This document shows positions 20,291 to 27,922 of a stretch of DNA of 64,000 bases, piece by piece. Numbering within the stretch: position 1 is the stretch's first letter; each line of letters starts with the position of its first letter. The notes under the pieces are model-generated. The model had not been told where the DNA came from. It ran no database searches and saw nothing but the letters and a program-made list of their open reading frames with translations. The stretch covers positions 1 to 64,000 of the forward strand of contig JAGZWV010000003.1 of the NCBI GenBank assembly GCA_018378775.1, read 5' to 3'. The DNA comes from Collinsella sp. (GTDB taxonomy: Bacteria; Actinomycetota; Coriobacteriia; Coriobacteriales; Coriobacteriaceae). The translations under genes and the position numbers were made by a program.

Positions 20291-21556
20291 ATGGAAAATG
20301 CAAAGTTAAAGAGCAGCAAGGTCTACGCATGGGTTCTCGTAATCGCGCTTGGCCTCATGTCTGCTGGTACGACTGGATCCTATAGCGTAATCGCCGGCTC
20401 CTTCGTCGCACCCGTGTGCGAGGAGTTCGGGTTTGACTATTCAATCTTCTCGTATTACTTCACCGCAACGCTCATTGGTCTTGCGGCGGCTCTTCCGTTT
20501 GTCGGAAAACTCATCCCCAAGGTCGTTGGCAAGGTTTGGCTCCCCGTCGTCGAGCTTATTTTGCTCGCTGCCGGCGCAGGCATGGCCTTCTACACCGAAG
20601 TCTGGATGTTCATCGCCGCTGGCGCCCTGATTGGCGTTTGCTTCGCCTTCACCACCGGCGTCGCCATGTCCGACGTTATTGACCAGTGGTTCAAAAAATC
20701 TGGTGGCCTGGCAATTGGTCTCGCTTGGGCAGTGAACTCGATTTACATGCTCATCATGAGTCCCGTCATCACCTCTGTCATCGAGGCCGCTGGCTGGAGG
20801 ACTGGTTATCTGGTGCTCGCTGGCGTCTCCGCCGTGCTCATTCTCCCCGCTTCCGTCCTGATTATCCGCTATAAGCCTCAGGACAAGGGCATGATGCCCT
20901 ATGGCTACGTCGAGGGCGAGACGGTCACCGAGACCGAGGAGACGACCGAGGATAGCACGCGTGGCGTTAGCTATGCACGCGCCATTAAGTCGCCTGCCTT
21001 CTTCTTCTGCATCGGCTTCCTCTGCCTCGTTCAGCTCACTTGCTGCATGAACCAGCTCTTCCCGACGTATGCTTCCGAGGTTGGTTTTAGCCCCATGGTG
21101 GGCGGCTTCATGGTATCCGCTGCATCGCTCTTCGATCTGTTCCTCAATCCGATCGTCGGCACCACTTGCGATAAGTTCGGCAGCACGAAGGCCATTCTGG
21201 GCTGGCTCGCTGTCTCCATCCTCTCCTTTGTCATGCTCATGATGAGCAGCGGCAACTCGACGCTCAGCATCCTCGCAGCAGGCGTGAACGACGTAATGTA
21301 CGTTATCGCTGGCACTGCCCTGACCGTTTTGGTTATGGATGTCTTTGGCTCCCGCGATTTCGGTCGCATCTTCGCGCTGATCTGCTCTGTGGGCTATATC
21401 GTCGGCGCCTTTGGCATGCCCGTTATGATGAAGGTCTATGAGCTTGTCGGCTCCTTCCAGGGCGTCTTCATCTTCTGCATCGCATGCAACGTTATTATCG
21501 GCCTGTTCTTGCTGCTGGCAAAAAAGACTGGTAAGAACCTCTCCTGGGACGAATAG
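20291..21556 (+). CDS. MFS transporter (paralogue 2 of the agmatine island)
   Basis: A 421-residue, 12-helix major-facilitator protein closely related to the carrier at 15775-17055. It starts at ATG 20291, with TAGGAG 7 nt upstream that overlaps the end of the carbamoyltransferase gene, so it is the last gene of the deiminase operon. The central loop (YVEGETVTETEETTED) is longer and more acidic than in paralogue 1. Its position suggests export of putrescine or exchange of agmatine for putrescine; this is inference. A hairpin terminator follows. Confidence 0.88.
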   Translation: MENAKLKSSKVYAWVLVIALGLMSAGTTGSYSVIAGSFVAPVCEEFGFDYSIFSYYFTATLIGLAAALPFVGKLIPKVVGKVWLPVVELILLAAGAGMAFYTEVWMFIAAGALIGVCFAFTTGVAMSDVIDQWFKKSGGLAIGLAWAVNSIYMLIMSPVITSVIEAAGWRTGYLVLAGVSAVLILPASVLIIRYKPQDKGMMPYGYVEGETVTETEETTEDSTRGVSYARAIKSPAFFFCIGFLCLVQLTCCMNQLFPTYASEVGFSPMVGGFMVSAASLFDLFLNPIVGTTCDKFGSTKAILGWLAVSILSFVMLMMSSGNSTLSILAAGVNDVMYVIAGTALTVLVMDVFGSRDFGRIFALICSVGYIVGAFGMPVMMKVYELVGSFQGVFIFCIACNVIIGLFLLLAKKTGKNLSWDE

Positions 21557-21605
21557 TTCGATTCGTCATAGACATACGCTGTAGGGCTTAACCTGCAGCC
21601 GCTTT

Positions 21606-21635
21606 GGGGCATCGACTAACATCGGTGCCCTTTTT
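21606..21635 (+). terminator. Terminator of the deiminase operon
   Basis: GGGGCATCG / CGGTGCCC stem (one wobble pair) followed by five T residues, 50 bp after the MFS stop. Confidence 0.75.
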
Positions 21636-21640
21636 CATCG

Positions 21641-21673
21641 AATGTGACAAAGGGACAGCCCCTTTGTCACATT
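21641..21673. repeat. PalA palindromic repeat, copy 2
   Basis: A perfect 14-bp inverted repeat AATGTGACAAAGGG / CCCTTTGTCACATT with a 5-nt loop, directly after the operon terminator. As at copy 1, it is followed by TTGAG(C/T)GGCTTGT and then a LongPal element. Confidence 0.85.
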
Positions 21674-21688
21674 GAGTGGCTTGTAAAT

Positions 21689-21870
21689 CGGGGTCTAATA
21701 CTTTTCCAAGAAGTGAACGAGTAAAAACGGACCCCCGAAGCATCGACACTTTTGAGATGCAATTTCCTGCGGTTTTGTCAGCCAAATCCTGCGGTTTTGA
21801 CGTCTGAAAATGTCGATGCTTCGGGGGTCCAAAAACGGTCGTTCACTTCTTGGAAAAGTATTAGACCTCG
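21689..21870. repeat. LongPal palindromic element, copy 2
   Basis: Same 182-bp length and layout as copy 1. In the outer stem, CCGAGAAG/CTTCTCGG of copy 1 is CCAAGAAG/CTTCTTGG here: both arms changed so that pairing is kept. The core again has two TCCTGCGGTTTTG repeats in the same orientation. It fills most of the 357-bp gap between the MFS and membrane-protein genes. Confidence 0.9.
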
Positions 21871-21913
21871 AGATATAGACGATGTTTGCGAGCGGCAATT
21901 AGAGCGTAAGCCT

Positions 21914-23047
21914 TCAGCTCTTCTTTGCAGAGAGCATGAGCCTAATTACCGGATGGGTGTACTCGTCGAACTCTTCTTTGGGCTCGGTGTCAAAGGTGTA
22001 GTACGACTTGATAGATTCGTCCTCCGTCTTGATGCTGATTTCTTCATATAGGGATCCGGCTAAAAATGCTTGTTTAAATTCATCCGACAGGCTGCATGGC
22101 GTGAGGAGGCCCGGTGTGGCAACGGAAATGTCCAACCCGTTGAGCGGGGCACAGAGCGTCGCGATGTCCTGCTCGGCGCGGGCGAGGTTGTCTGCAAGGC
22201 TTGCCTCGGGGTCGATCTGGCTGGTGTAATCGACGTCCGTGAGCATGCCGTCTGCATCGAAAGAAAGGTAGACATAGGCTGCTTGAGCGCCGAGGTCATT
22301 ATCGCGCAGATAGCCGATAATGCGGTAGCCGTAGTCGTGATACGACTCATATGGGTTGTCTGCCGCGACGCGTTCGCACACGGGCTCCAAGGCATCTTGC
22401 GCGATGGCGAGCTGCTCGGCGGCTGTAGTCTTTCTCGCCTGAAGCTCGTTATTTCCCTGGACAAACTGCGGGATGTAGACGCCAATCAACACAATGGCGG
22501 GCACCACTGCGAGAGCTATGACCTGCTTCTTGACGCTTGGAATCGTCACGCCGTATGCGTTTGCCATGGCTTCGGCATTGCTCGAGGTCTCGGCTAGCAC
22601 GTCTGCCGCGGTGGCAACTGCCCCTACGGCGCCGGCGACCTCCGCGGCGCCGCCCAGATTGCGCGCGAGATCGTTATCACTGTTCTTGAGCAGGCGGCCG
22701 GCAGCTTGCGTGGCGAGCACGCCGGCGACCTCCGCGGAGCGGTCTTTGTTGGTTTGGGCTACCGCAAGCCTGCTCTGCAGCTCCTTCCACTGTTTGCCCT
22801 GCATTCCAAAGCGCGGCGCAAGAGCGCAATAGCAAAAGACGACGAGTTCGATTACGGTGAGTGCGATGGCGGTATATATGCCCGCGGGTTGGAATTCCTT
22901 TTGGTGGAACGCGATATCGTTGATCATTTGGAGCGGCAGCATGAGCAGACATGCTACGAACGACATGACGAGTGCGGTCGCTGCGATCTTGGGGTATGTG
23001 CAGTACCGCTGGATGCGTTTCTTTTCTTGTTCGGTGAGCTGCTGCAT
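21914..23047 (-). CDS. Uncharacterised membrane protein
   Basis: A 377-residue protein of no family I recognise. Two membrane helices lie near residues 22-45 and 55-80, an Ala-rich cytoplasmic stretch (GRLLKNSDNDLARNLGG, VAGAVGAVATAADVL) follows, then a third helix near residue 180-200 and a ~175-residue soluble C-terminal domain rich in Asp, Glu and Tyr. The start at 23047 has GAGG 6 nt upstream, a modest site. It stands alone between repeat-rich intergenic regions. Confidence 0.75.
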   Translation of the reverse strand: MQQLTEQEKKRIQRYCTYPKIAATALVMSFVACLLMLPLQMINDIAFHQKEFQPAGIYTAIALTVIELVVFCYCALAPRFGMQGKQWKELQSRLAVAQTNKDRSAEVAGVLATQAAGRLLKNSDNDLARNLGGAAEVAGAVGAVATAADVLAETSSNAEAMANAYGVTIPSVKKQVIALAVVPAIVLIGVYIPQFVQGNNELQARKTTAAEQLAIAQDALEPVCERVAADNPYESYHDYGYRIIGYLRDNDLGAQAAYVYLSFDADGMLTDVDYTSQIDPEASLADNLARAEQDIATLCAPLNGLDISVATPGLLTPCSLSDEFKQAFLAGSLYEEISIKTEDESIKSYYTFDTEPKEEFDEYTHPVIRLMLSAKKS

Positions 23048-23252
23048 GGGGGGCCTCGACTCTCATCATTTTTCGGGGGGCGATGCACACGCACTCTTGA
23101 GTATAGATGAGTGGGGGAGCTGCTGCGGGGCGGCCCTACTTGCTGTTCGTGGACACCGTTCACCTTCGTTGCACAGGGATGGTTGGAGGGCTGGTTGGCG
23201 TCAAGTAACTGCTTCCGCCTTGTGGGCCACCTCAAGGACAAGGCATAATGCA

Positions 23253-23280
23253 TGTGACAAAGGGGAGTCCCTTTGCCGCA
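23253..23280. repeat. PalA palindromic repeat, copy 3 (degenerate)
   Basis: TGTGACAAAGGG / CCCTTTGCCGCA; the right arm has two mismatches relative to the other copies. It lies 22 bp before the Dus start codon, so here it is in a 5' leader and not at a gene end. Confidence 0.6.
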
Positions 23281-23301
23281 TTGATCTGAGGGTAGATATT
23301 G

Positions 23302-24255
23302 ATGATTCTATCGTTGGCCCCCATGGAGGGGATTACCGGGCATGTGTTCCGTTGCGTGCATGCGGAGTGCTTCGGCGCGCTCGATTGCTATTACACGCCG
23401 TTTTTGCCGCCGCCGCGGGTTGGCAACCGTTTTGGTGGCAAGGCGTTTAAAGAGGTCGACCCTGTCAATAACCAGGGGCTCAACGTAGTGCCTCAGTTGA
23501 TGTCCAAGAACGCGGACGAGTTTGTGTGGGCGGCGCAGGTGCTCGCCGACATGGGCTATCGCGAGGTCAATCTCAACTTGGGTTGTCCTTCGGGAACGGT
23601 TGTCGCAAAGGGCAAGGGCTCGGGTTTCTTGCGTAATCTCGACGAGCTCGAGGTGTTCTTGAGCGATGTGTGCGAGCGGTCGCCGTTGCCGGTGTCGGTG
23701 AAAACCAGGCTGGGGTTGGAACGCGATGACGAGTATGAGCGTGTGCTCGATCTGTACTGCCGTATGCCGTTGGCAGAGCTGATCGTGCACCCGCGCGTGC
23801 AAAAGGACCGTTATACGGGTTCGCCGCGCAAGGAGTTTTACGGCGAGACGCTGGAACGTGCGCCGTTTCCGGTGGCATACAACGGCGACATTTTTGATCT
23901 TGAGGATATGGACGCGCTGGTGGAGGCCTATCCCGGCACGCGCCATGTGATGCTGGGGCGTGGCCTGCTTGCGAACCCCGCGCTGGCTCGCATGGTCAAC
24001 GGCGGTCCTGCTGCCACGGCAGCCGAACTGCAGCGTTTCCACGACACGCTATTCGCGGCCTATGCAGAGGAGATTGGTGGCAACGCGGTCTTTCGCATGA
24101 AGGAGTGGTGGTTCTACGCCAAATGCGCCTTCGCCGACCCTGCCACCGTCCATAAGCTCGTGCGCAAGACCAAAAAGGTCGACGAATATCGCGCCGCCGT
24201 CGAGCGCGTCTTTCGCGAGCAGCCACTTGCACCCATAGCCCGCTTCCACGGCTAG
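23302..24255 (+). CDS. tRNA-dihydrouridine synthase
   Basis: A 317-residue FMN-dependent Dus enzyme that reduces uridines in tRNA. It has the N-terminal FMN-binding LAPMEGITGHVFR, the QLMSKNADEF strand, the catalytic Cys in NLNLGCPSGTVVAKGKGSGF, the VKTRLG and HPRVQKDRYTG segments, and YNGDIF with the phosphate-binding MLGRGLLANP. The ATG at 23302 has GAGGG 9 nt upstream. The stop codon abuts a PalB repeat. Which Dus subtype cannot be said from sequence reading. Confidence 0.93.
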   Translation: MILSLAPMEGITGHVFRCVHAECFGALDCYYTPFLPPPRVGNRFGGKAFKEVDPVNNQGLNVVPQLMSKNADEFVWAAQVLADMGYREVNLNLGCPSGTVVAKGKGSGFLRNLDELEVFLSDVCERSPLPVSVKTRLGLERDDEYERVLDLYCRMPLAELIVHPRVQKDRYTGSPRKEFYGETLERAPFPVAYNGDIFDLEDMDALVEAYPGTRHVMLGRGLLANPALARMVNGGPAATAAELQRFHDTLFAAYAEEIGGNAVFRMKEWWFYAKCAFADPATVHKLVRKTKKVDEYRAAVERVFREQPLAPIARFHG

Positions 24256-24256
24256 T

Positions 24257-24310
24257 TAGTCGTTGGACATTCTTTAACGACCAGTTATTTAAGAACGTCT
24301 CCAATGACTA
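24257..24310. repeat. PalB palindromic repeat, site 1
   Basis: An imperfect inverted repeat (TAGTCGTTGGACATTCTT / AAGAACGTCTCCAATGACTA) directly after the Dus stop codon. It belongs to the CTAGTCATTGGGGACGTT family also found at 26451, 26694, 36798 and 50763. Confidence 0.7.
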
Positions 24311-24336
24311 CCCGTGCCGAACCCATACAAAAGCTG

Positions 24337-24387
24337 TACGCCAGCATCCAAGGATGTCGAAAAATGTCGACTTTGGATGCTGGCGTA
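24337..24387. repeat. PalC repeat, left copy flanking the toxin-antitoxin cassette
   Basis: TACGCCAGCATCCAAGG and CTTTGGATGCTGGCGTA form a 17-bp stem with one mismatch around a 17-nt loop. Similarity to the copy at 26617-26667 extends beyond the stem (AAAAGCTG before, TGTTTGG and TCGGCGGGGGA after), so ~80 bp are repeated in direct orientation. Confidence 0.85.
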
Positions 24388-24415
24388 TATGTTTGGGTCG
24401 GCGGGGGAGTGGAGT

Positions 24416-24682
24416 CTAGGCAATCATTGCATCGAGCGTGATGAGTTCTCTGAGTCGCTCTGTGCGTGTTTGCCCATGGCGCTTTGCCTTCTCGTCAAAC
24501 GCATCAAGAACCGACTCACCCACACGTGCCGATAAAACAACGCTTGGCTCATCGGAGATCGACGGCCTTCCCAGCTTGATGGTGCGGCCCTTCGGCCACT
24601 CATCTTTTTCGTATGCCTCCGCGACTTTCTCCAACTCTCCGGGGGCAAACCCCATCATCTTTTCGAGCTGCTTAGCGTCCAT
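24416..24682 (-). CDS. Ribbon-helix-helix antitoxin (BrnA-like)
   Basis: An 88-residue protein. The C-terminal half (SVVLSARVGESVLDAFDEKA then HGQTRTERLRELI) reads as a ribbon-helix-helix DNA-binding fold; the N-terminal half (LEKMMGFAPGELEKVAEAYE) is charged and probably contacts the toxin. The ATG at 24682 has AGGAGG 4 nt upstream. It lies 8 bp after the toxin gene, giving the toxin-first order seen in BrnTA and HigBA modules. It probably autoregulates through the palindrome at 24971-24994. Confidence 0.7.
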   Translation of the reverse strand: MDAKQLEKMMGFAPGELEKVAEAYEKDEWPKGRTIKLGRPSISDEPSVVLSARVGESVLDAFDEKAKRHGQTRTERLRELITLDAMIA

Positions 24683-24690
24683 AGCGCCTC

Positions 24691-24957
24691 CTATCGATCG
24701 GCCCCGATTTCCCTGAGCACTTTGCGCGTAGGAGGGACAAGGGCATGGTAAATGATGTAACCATCTCGATTGGGGCAATATCGAGCGATGAGCTCCATGA
24801 GACGGTTTCTTCCATCAAGTCCAACGAGAACGTAATCGATACCTCCGTTTTCAAGATCACGCCTGAACCATGCAAAAGCGGAGTTCCAGGCACAGGTAAT
24901 ATCCGTCTCCGTCAGCCCGTGTTTGAGGGCGTGAGGGTGGATTGCGATGAGCTCCAT
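24691..24957 (-). CDS. Putative toxin of a BrnTA-like module
   Basis: An 88-residue protein (MELIAIHPHALKHGLTE start; VLVGLDGRNRLMELIA; YIIYHALVPPTRKVLREIG end). The pattern of an N-terminal H-x-H, central strand pair and C-terminal YHALxPP segment matches small actinobacterial proteins often annotated as toxin components; it is BrnT/RelE-sized. The ATG at 24957 has GAGAGG 5 nt upstream and fits the family start better than a TTG 36 bp earlier. Activity is inferred from pairing with the ribbon-helix-helix gene that follows. Confidence 0.6.
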   Translation of the reverse strand: MELIAIHPHALKHGLTETDITCAWNSAFAWFRRDLENGGIDYVLVGLDGRNRLMELIARYCPNRDGYIIYHALVPPTRKVLREIGADR

Positions 24958-24970
24958 AAGGGCCTCTCTT

Positions 24971-25001
24971 TTTGTATACAGTTTTGTAGACAAAAATGCA
25001 A
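24971..25001 (-). promoter_or_regulatory. Toxin-antitoxin promoter with overlapping palindromic operator
   Basis: On the minus strand TTGCAT (24996-25001) and TATACA (24973-24978) are separated by exactly 17 bp, a good sigma-70 promoter. An inverted repeat TTTGTCTACA / TGTATACAAA (24971-24994, one mismatch) covers the spacer and the -10 box, where an autoregulating antitoxin would bind. Confidence 0.65.
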
Positions 25002-25014
25002 GCAGTTAATAGGC

Positions 25015-26301
25015 TTAAGCGGCTTGTTTTGATTGGACTTCTCGATGTAAAACCGACACCGGGGGCTCCACCACTCCTTCGCTTTTTAGCTCGGTATGTG
25101 AACGTCCGTTGAACTCCCAGAGGGGAGCGTCTTCATAGATTATCGAGAGGAGCTTGGAGACCTCGGCTGTTTTATTGCGTTCGTAAAACTCGGGCCGTAC
25201 GACAATCAATAAGAAAGCTGCGTCTTCGGTAATTTGCTGTGCTGTCGGCATACCGTTGAGTCCAACGGAACGCAAAAGCTTTGTCATGATGAAATCGAAC
25301 TCATCTTCTCTTGCATGGAGATCAGATGCCTTGAGCTCAGGGTCTCTCAGGACGTACTGCTTGAGTCGTTCGACAGATCGACTGCACTTTATATGCCCGC
25401 AGATGACTTCGTCATAGCTGAGCCTTTTGATTGGAAGACGTTCGTGACCGGCGAAGATGGCTGCTGCTCTGATGCCAACGCGCCGTTCGCGCAGCGCGCG
25501 CATCTCACTGGTGTATTCGCTGCGCCGTTCATATTTTCGATAGGAGTATCCGTAGTCATCATAGTAATAAGGGGCTTCATCGACAGCATCATCGAGCTCA
25601 GGCGCTATGAGATAGAGTTTTCTATCTCTGGATATGATGCAGGGATTGTCGATTTGCCCTGATTCGTTCCTGATTTGCCAAATAGTCTCATTTATCTCAA
25701 ATCTCGAGACTGGATTGGGGGCACAGGAGTTGTAGAGCTCAATAAGTTCATCGAGCGAAATGATCCCGCAGGCATCTGTGTAGGCGCGGGCGAAGCGCCG
25801 AACTTCTTGATTTGATTCAAGCGTACGGCGCTCCCAAGCATCCAAAACGTCCTGCGGGCTTCGATAGCGGGCATGACGATCAATGCGCAACGCGCTCCAA
25901 CGGTTATCCGCGGCAACGTTCATCAGATCTAAGCGCAGATCTTTGTCGGCGATGTGAGCGAGCGACTGATAGTGTTCTAGATCAAGCTCCGGTCGAAAAC
26001 CCATGTCTTCCGGAACAATTCGTGCGAGCTTTATGCAACGCTTGAGATAAGTCGGGCCTAGGCTTGGGCTAAAGTGCTGCTTGAGGTGGCAAGCGATGGG
26101 CGAGAGCAAGCCATTGAGATTGGAGATAGGGTATCCGGCAATCTCTTGCTCGAGACGGCGCCCGATGAGCAGAGCCCCTTCCGAAGAGGTCTCATGGTTG
26201 ATACCTTTCTGACCAAGGTGTTTGGCCTCGACAATCCTGCTGATATCTGAGCAGGTGTTTGAAATAATGTCGGGTGAAAGGGTTGGAATCTTTTTAGCCA
26301 T
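25015..26301 (-). CDS. Uncharacterised 428-residue cytoplasmic protein in repeat-flanked cassette
   Basis: No firm family. No signal or membrane helix is visible. Residues ~40-95 (EGALLIGRRLEQEIAGYPI, then LLSPIACHLKQHF) faintly recall the N-terminal region of DUF1016/YhcG nucleases. A stretch near 390-410 (EDAPLWEFNGRSHTEL) resembles the PLWxxNGHTPxEL motif that accompanies SEC-C metal-binding domains, but no SEC-C cysteines are present. There is an acidic, Tyr-rich segment (EAPYYYDDYGYSYRKYE) near residue 240. The ATG at 26301 has AGGAG 9 nt upstream. It sits upstream of the toxin-antitoxin pair between PalC repeats, so a defence or mobile-cassette role is possible but unproven. Confidence 0.75.
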   Translation of the reverse strand: MAKKIPTLSPDIISNTCSDISRIVEAKHLGQKGINHETSSEGALLIGRRLEQEIAGYPISNLNGLLSPIACHLKQHFSPSLGPTYLKRCIKLARIVPEDMGFRPELDLEHYQSLAHIADKDLRLDLMNVAADNRWSALRIDRHARYRSPQDVLDAWERRTLESNQEVRRFARAYTDACGIISLDELIELYNSCAPNPVSRFEINETIWQIRNESGQIDNPCIISRDRKLYLIAPELDDAVDEAPYYYDDYGYSYRKYERRSEYTSEMRALRERRVGIRAAAIFAGHERLPIKRLSYDEVICGHIKCSRSVERLKQYVLRDPELKASDLHAREDEFDFIMTKLLRSVGLNGMPTAQQITEDAAFLLIVVRPEFYERNKTAEVSKLLSIIYEDAPLWEFNGRSHTELKSEGVVEPPVSVLHREVQSKQAA

Positions 26302-26450
26302 AGCGATGCACTCCTGTGTGACTCACGGATAACGGAAACGTTTGGTTGTGAGTGCCGTTCTTTGATGGCGGCGGCGAACAGGAGCGCAGCCTGTCTGAGA
26401 TGGACGAGTGCAGTAACCACCGATCTTACTTACTGAGCTCGCTCCAGCGT

Positions 26451-26585
26451 GTCATTGGGGACCTCCACAGGAACTCTCGACCAGTCTCATGCCTTGGGAT
26501 GAGTATAACACAGAGAGCAAACATATGTTCTATAAATTTGAGAAACTGAATCCCTACCTACTCATTTAAGTGCGTCCCCAATGAG
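26451..26585. repeat. PalB repeat, site 2, arms split by ~110 bp
   Basis: GTCATTGGGGAC (26451-26462) and GTCCCCAATGAG (26574-26585) are PalB arms, but instead of a short loop they enclose ~110 bp of different, AT-richer sequence. This looks like an insertion into, or recombination between, PalB copies. Confidence 0.55.
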
Positions 26586-26616
26586 CGGTTGTGAGGGACC
26601 CACGCAAAAAAAGCTG

Positions 26617-26667
26617 TACGCCAGCATCCAAAGATGTCGAAAATGGTCGACTTTGGATGCTGGCGTA
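26617..26667. repeat. PalC repeat, right copy
   Basis: Perfect 17-bp stem TACGCCAGCATCCAAAG / CTTTGGATGCTGGCGTA around a 17-nt loop. It is in the same orientation as the left copy at 24337-24387, 2.28 kb away, and both are preceded by a PalB right arm. Confidence 0.85.
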
Positions 26668-26693
26668 CATGTTTGGCTCGGCGGGGGATTAGT

Positions 26694-26741
26694 TATTGGG
26701 GACGTTCTTTAACGACTACTCATTTAAGTACGTCCCCAATG
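26694..26741. repeat. PalB repeat, site 3
   Basis: TATTGGGGACGT and ACGTCCCCAATGAG form an inverted repeat with the usual TTCTTTAACGAC... loop. It lies between the right PalC copy and the glutaredoxin gene end. Confidence 0.75.
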
Positions 26742-26742
26742 A

Positions 26743-26812
26743 GTGCTAGAGCAGGTTCTCGTATGGGGTGGGGCCTTGGACGGACGGGATGCGCGTGCTA
26801 GAGCAGGTTCTC
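26743..26812. repeat. 18-bp direct repeat at the glutaredoxin 3' end
   Basis: GTGCTAGAGCAGGTTCTC occurs at 26743-26760 and 26795-26812. The second copy contains the glutaredoxin stop codon and last codons, so the first is a duplicated fragment of the gene end. It abuts PalB site 3. Confidence 0.7.
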
Positions 26813-27043
26813 TTGCGCCCACGCGATGATGTCGCTCGATTCGTAGAGTGGTTTGCCGTCGATGAACAGGCAGGGAACCTGGCGTTTTCCGCCGATGGCG
26901 ATGAGTGTCTGTTCGGCATCGGAATCGGTCGAGATATTGCGCTCGGGAATGGTCACGCCGTTATCGGCCAAAAAGTGCTTGACCTTTATGCAATACGGGC
27001 AGCCGGTCATAACGTACAGCTCGAGCTCATGATCAGTAGCCAT
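26798..27043 (-). CDS. Glutaredoxin
   Basis: An 81-residue single-domain glutaredoxin that reduces disulfides, normally with glutathione or another low-molecular-weight thiol. The active site is CPYC (Cys15, Cys18) in YVMTGCPYCIKVK; the cis-Pro strand is QVPCLFIDGKPLYES. The ATG at 27043 has GGAG 4 nt upstream; the 13-codon longer frame is not supported. It lies 51 bp downstream of the XRE/TipAS regulator on the same strand and is probably co-transcribed. Confidence 0.92.
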   Translation of the reverse strand: MATDHELELYVMTGCPYCIKVKHFLADNGVTIPERNISTDSDAEQTLIAIGGKRQVPCLFIDGKPLYESSDIIAWAQENLL

Positions 27044-27094
27044 AGGTCTCCAATCGGTTGAGGTTTTGATTGAAATACCCAAAGCCGCCGCGGT

Positions 27095-27922
27095 CTATGC
27101 GCGCGTCAACGACGACTCGATGGCCTGTACCAGAAACGCCGTGGCTCCGGTGCCGCAGGGCTTGTCGTAGTAGTCGATAAAGCGCTGATCGGCAAGATAG
27201 CCGTGGGCGAGGCCCAGGTGTGCTTCGTCCTGGGGTTCGCGTCCCCAGTTGAGACCAATCCAACGACGATGTATCGCGACAAGCTTGCGAGCCTCGCTTC
27301 CATCCGCATCGCCGTCGCCCATGGCAATCGAGAGCTGACCCAGAATAGCGCGTTCAAGTTCCTTCATGTCGTTCCATGTCTGAGGATCCATGTCCAGTAA
27401 CGTTTCGTTTGCTGCATCGATAGCCTCATCGCCATAGCGCGCCCGCGCCTCGGCACCGTAGCGCTCCTCGTTTTCCTGCACGGTGCGCCAGCGCTCCAGT
27501 TGCGGCAGGACGGCACCCATGAGCGAGACGGCTTCGTCGAGCGACATGCCGGTGTTTTGCGCCAGCCGCGGGGCGCAATCTTCAATCATCGCCTCCATGG
27601 TGGTGTCGTAGGTGTACTTGCCGTGGTCGTAGCACCACTTGCAGTAATGGTCGGTCGTGGCGCCCGTGGCGTCGGTGCCGCAGTCGTCGGGCGTGAGTAT
27701 CATGCCGCAGCTCTGGCAATAATGCTCGGGCATTTCGAGCAGGTGGGGCAGCGGCTCTCCAGTTACGGCGGCAATGAGCTTCATCATGTCGATACCCGGG
27801 GTGACTTCGCCGCGCTCCCAACGGCTGACGGCTTGGCGTGTGACGAAGAGCTTGGCGGCGAGCTGCTCCTGGGTAAGGTGATGGGCGCGACGGATGGCAA
27901 TGAGCTTTTCTGCAAAGGCCAT
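27095..27922 (-). CDS. XRE-type regulator with zinc ribbon and TipAS-like domain
   Basis: A 275-residue three-part protein. Residues 1-62 are an XRE helix-turn-helix (LTQEQLAAKLFVTRQAVSRW). Residues ~66-105 form a zinc ribbon (HYCQSCGMIL ... HYCKWCYDHGKYTY). Residues ~140-270 resemble the TipAS antibiotic-recognition domain (NEERYGAEARARYG, IHRRWIGLNWG, RFIDYYD), which in TipA binds thiopeptides. TipA itself has a MerR, not an XRE, DNA-binding domain, so this is a domain swap. The ATG at 27922 has AAAGGAG 5-6 nt upstream. It probably senses a ligand or stress and controls itself and the glutaredoxin gene. Confidence 0.82.
   Translation of the reverse strand: MAFAEKLIAIRRAHHLTQEQLAAKLFVTRQAVSRWERGEVTPGIDMMKLIAAVTGEPLPHLLEMPEHYCQSCGMILTPDDCGTDATGATTDHYCKWCYDHGKYTYDTTMEAMIEDCAPRLAQNTGMSLDEAVSLMGAVLPQLERWRTVQENEERYGAEARARYGDEAIDAANETLLDMDPQTWNDMKELERAILGQLSIAMGDGDADGSEARKLVAIHRRWIGLNWGREPQDEAHLGLAHGYLADQRFIDYYDKPCGTGATAFLVQAIESSLTRA

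Larger units (their letters stand above)
26302..26797. other. Repeat-rich intergenic region
   Basis: These 496 bases contain no supportable gene. They hold a stretched PalB pair (26451-26585), the right PalC copy (26617-26667), a compact PalB (26694-26741) and an 18-bp duplication of the glutaredoxin gene end (26743-26760). An AT-rich stretch at 26518-26545 lies between the PalB arms. Confidence 0.7.
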
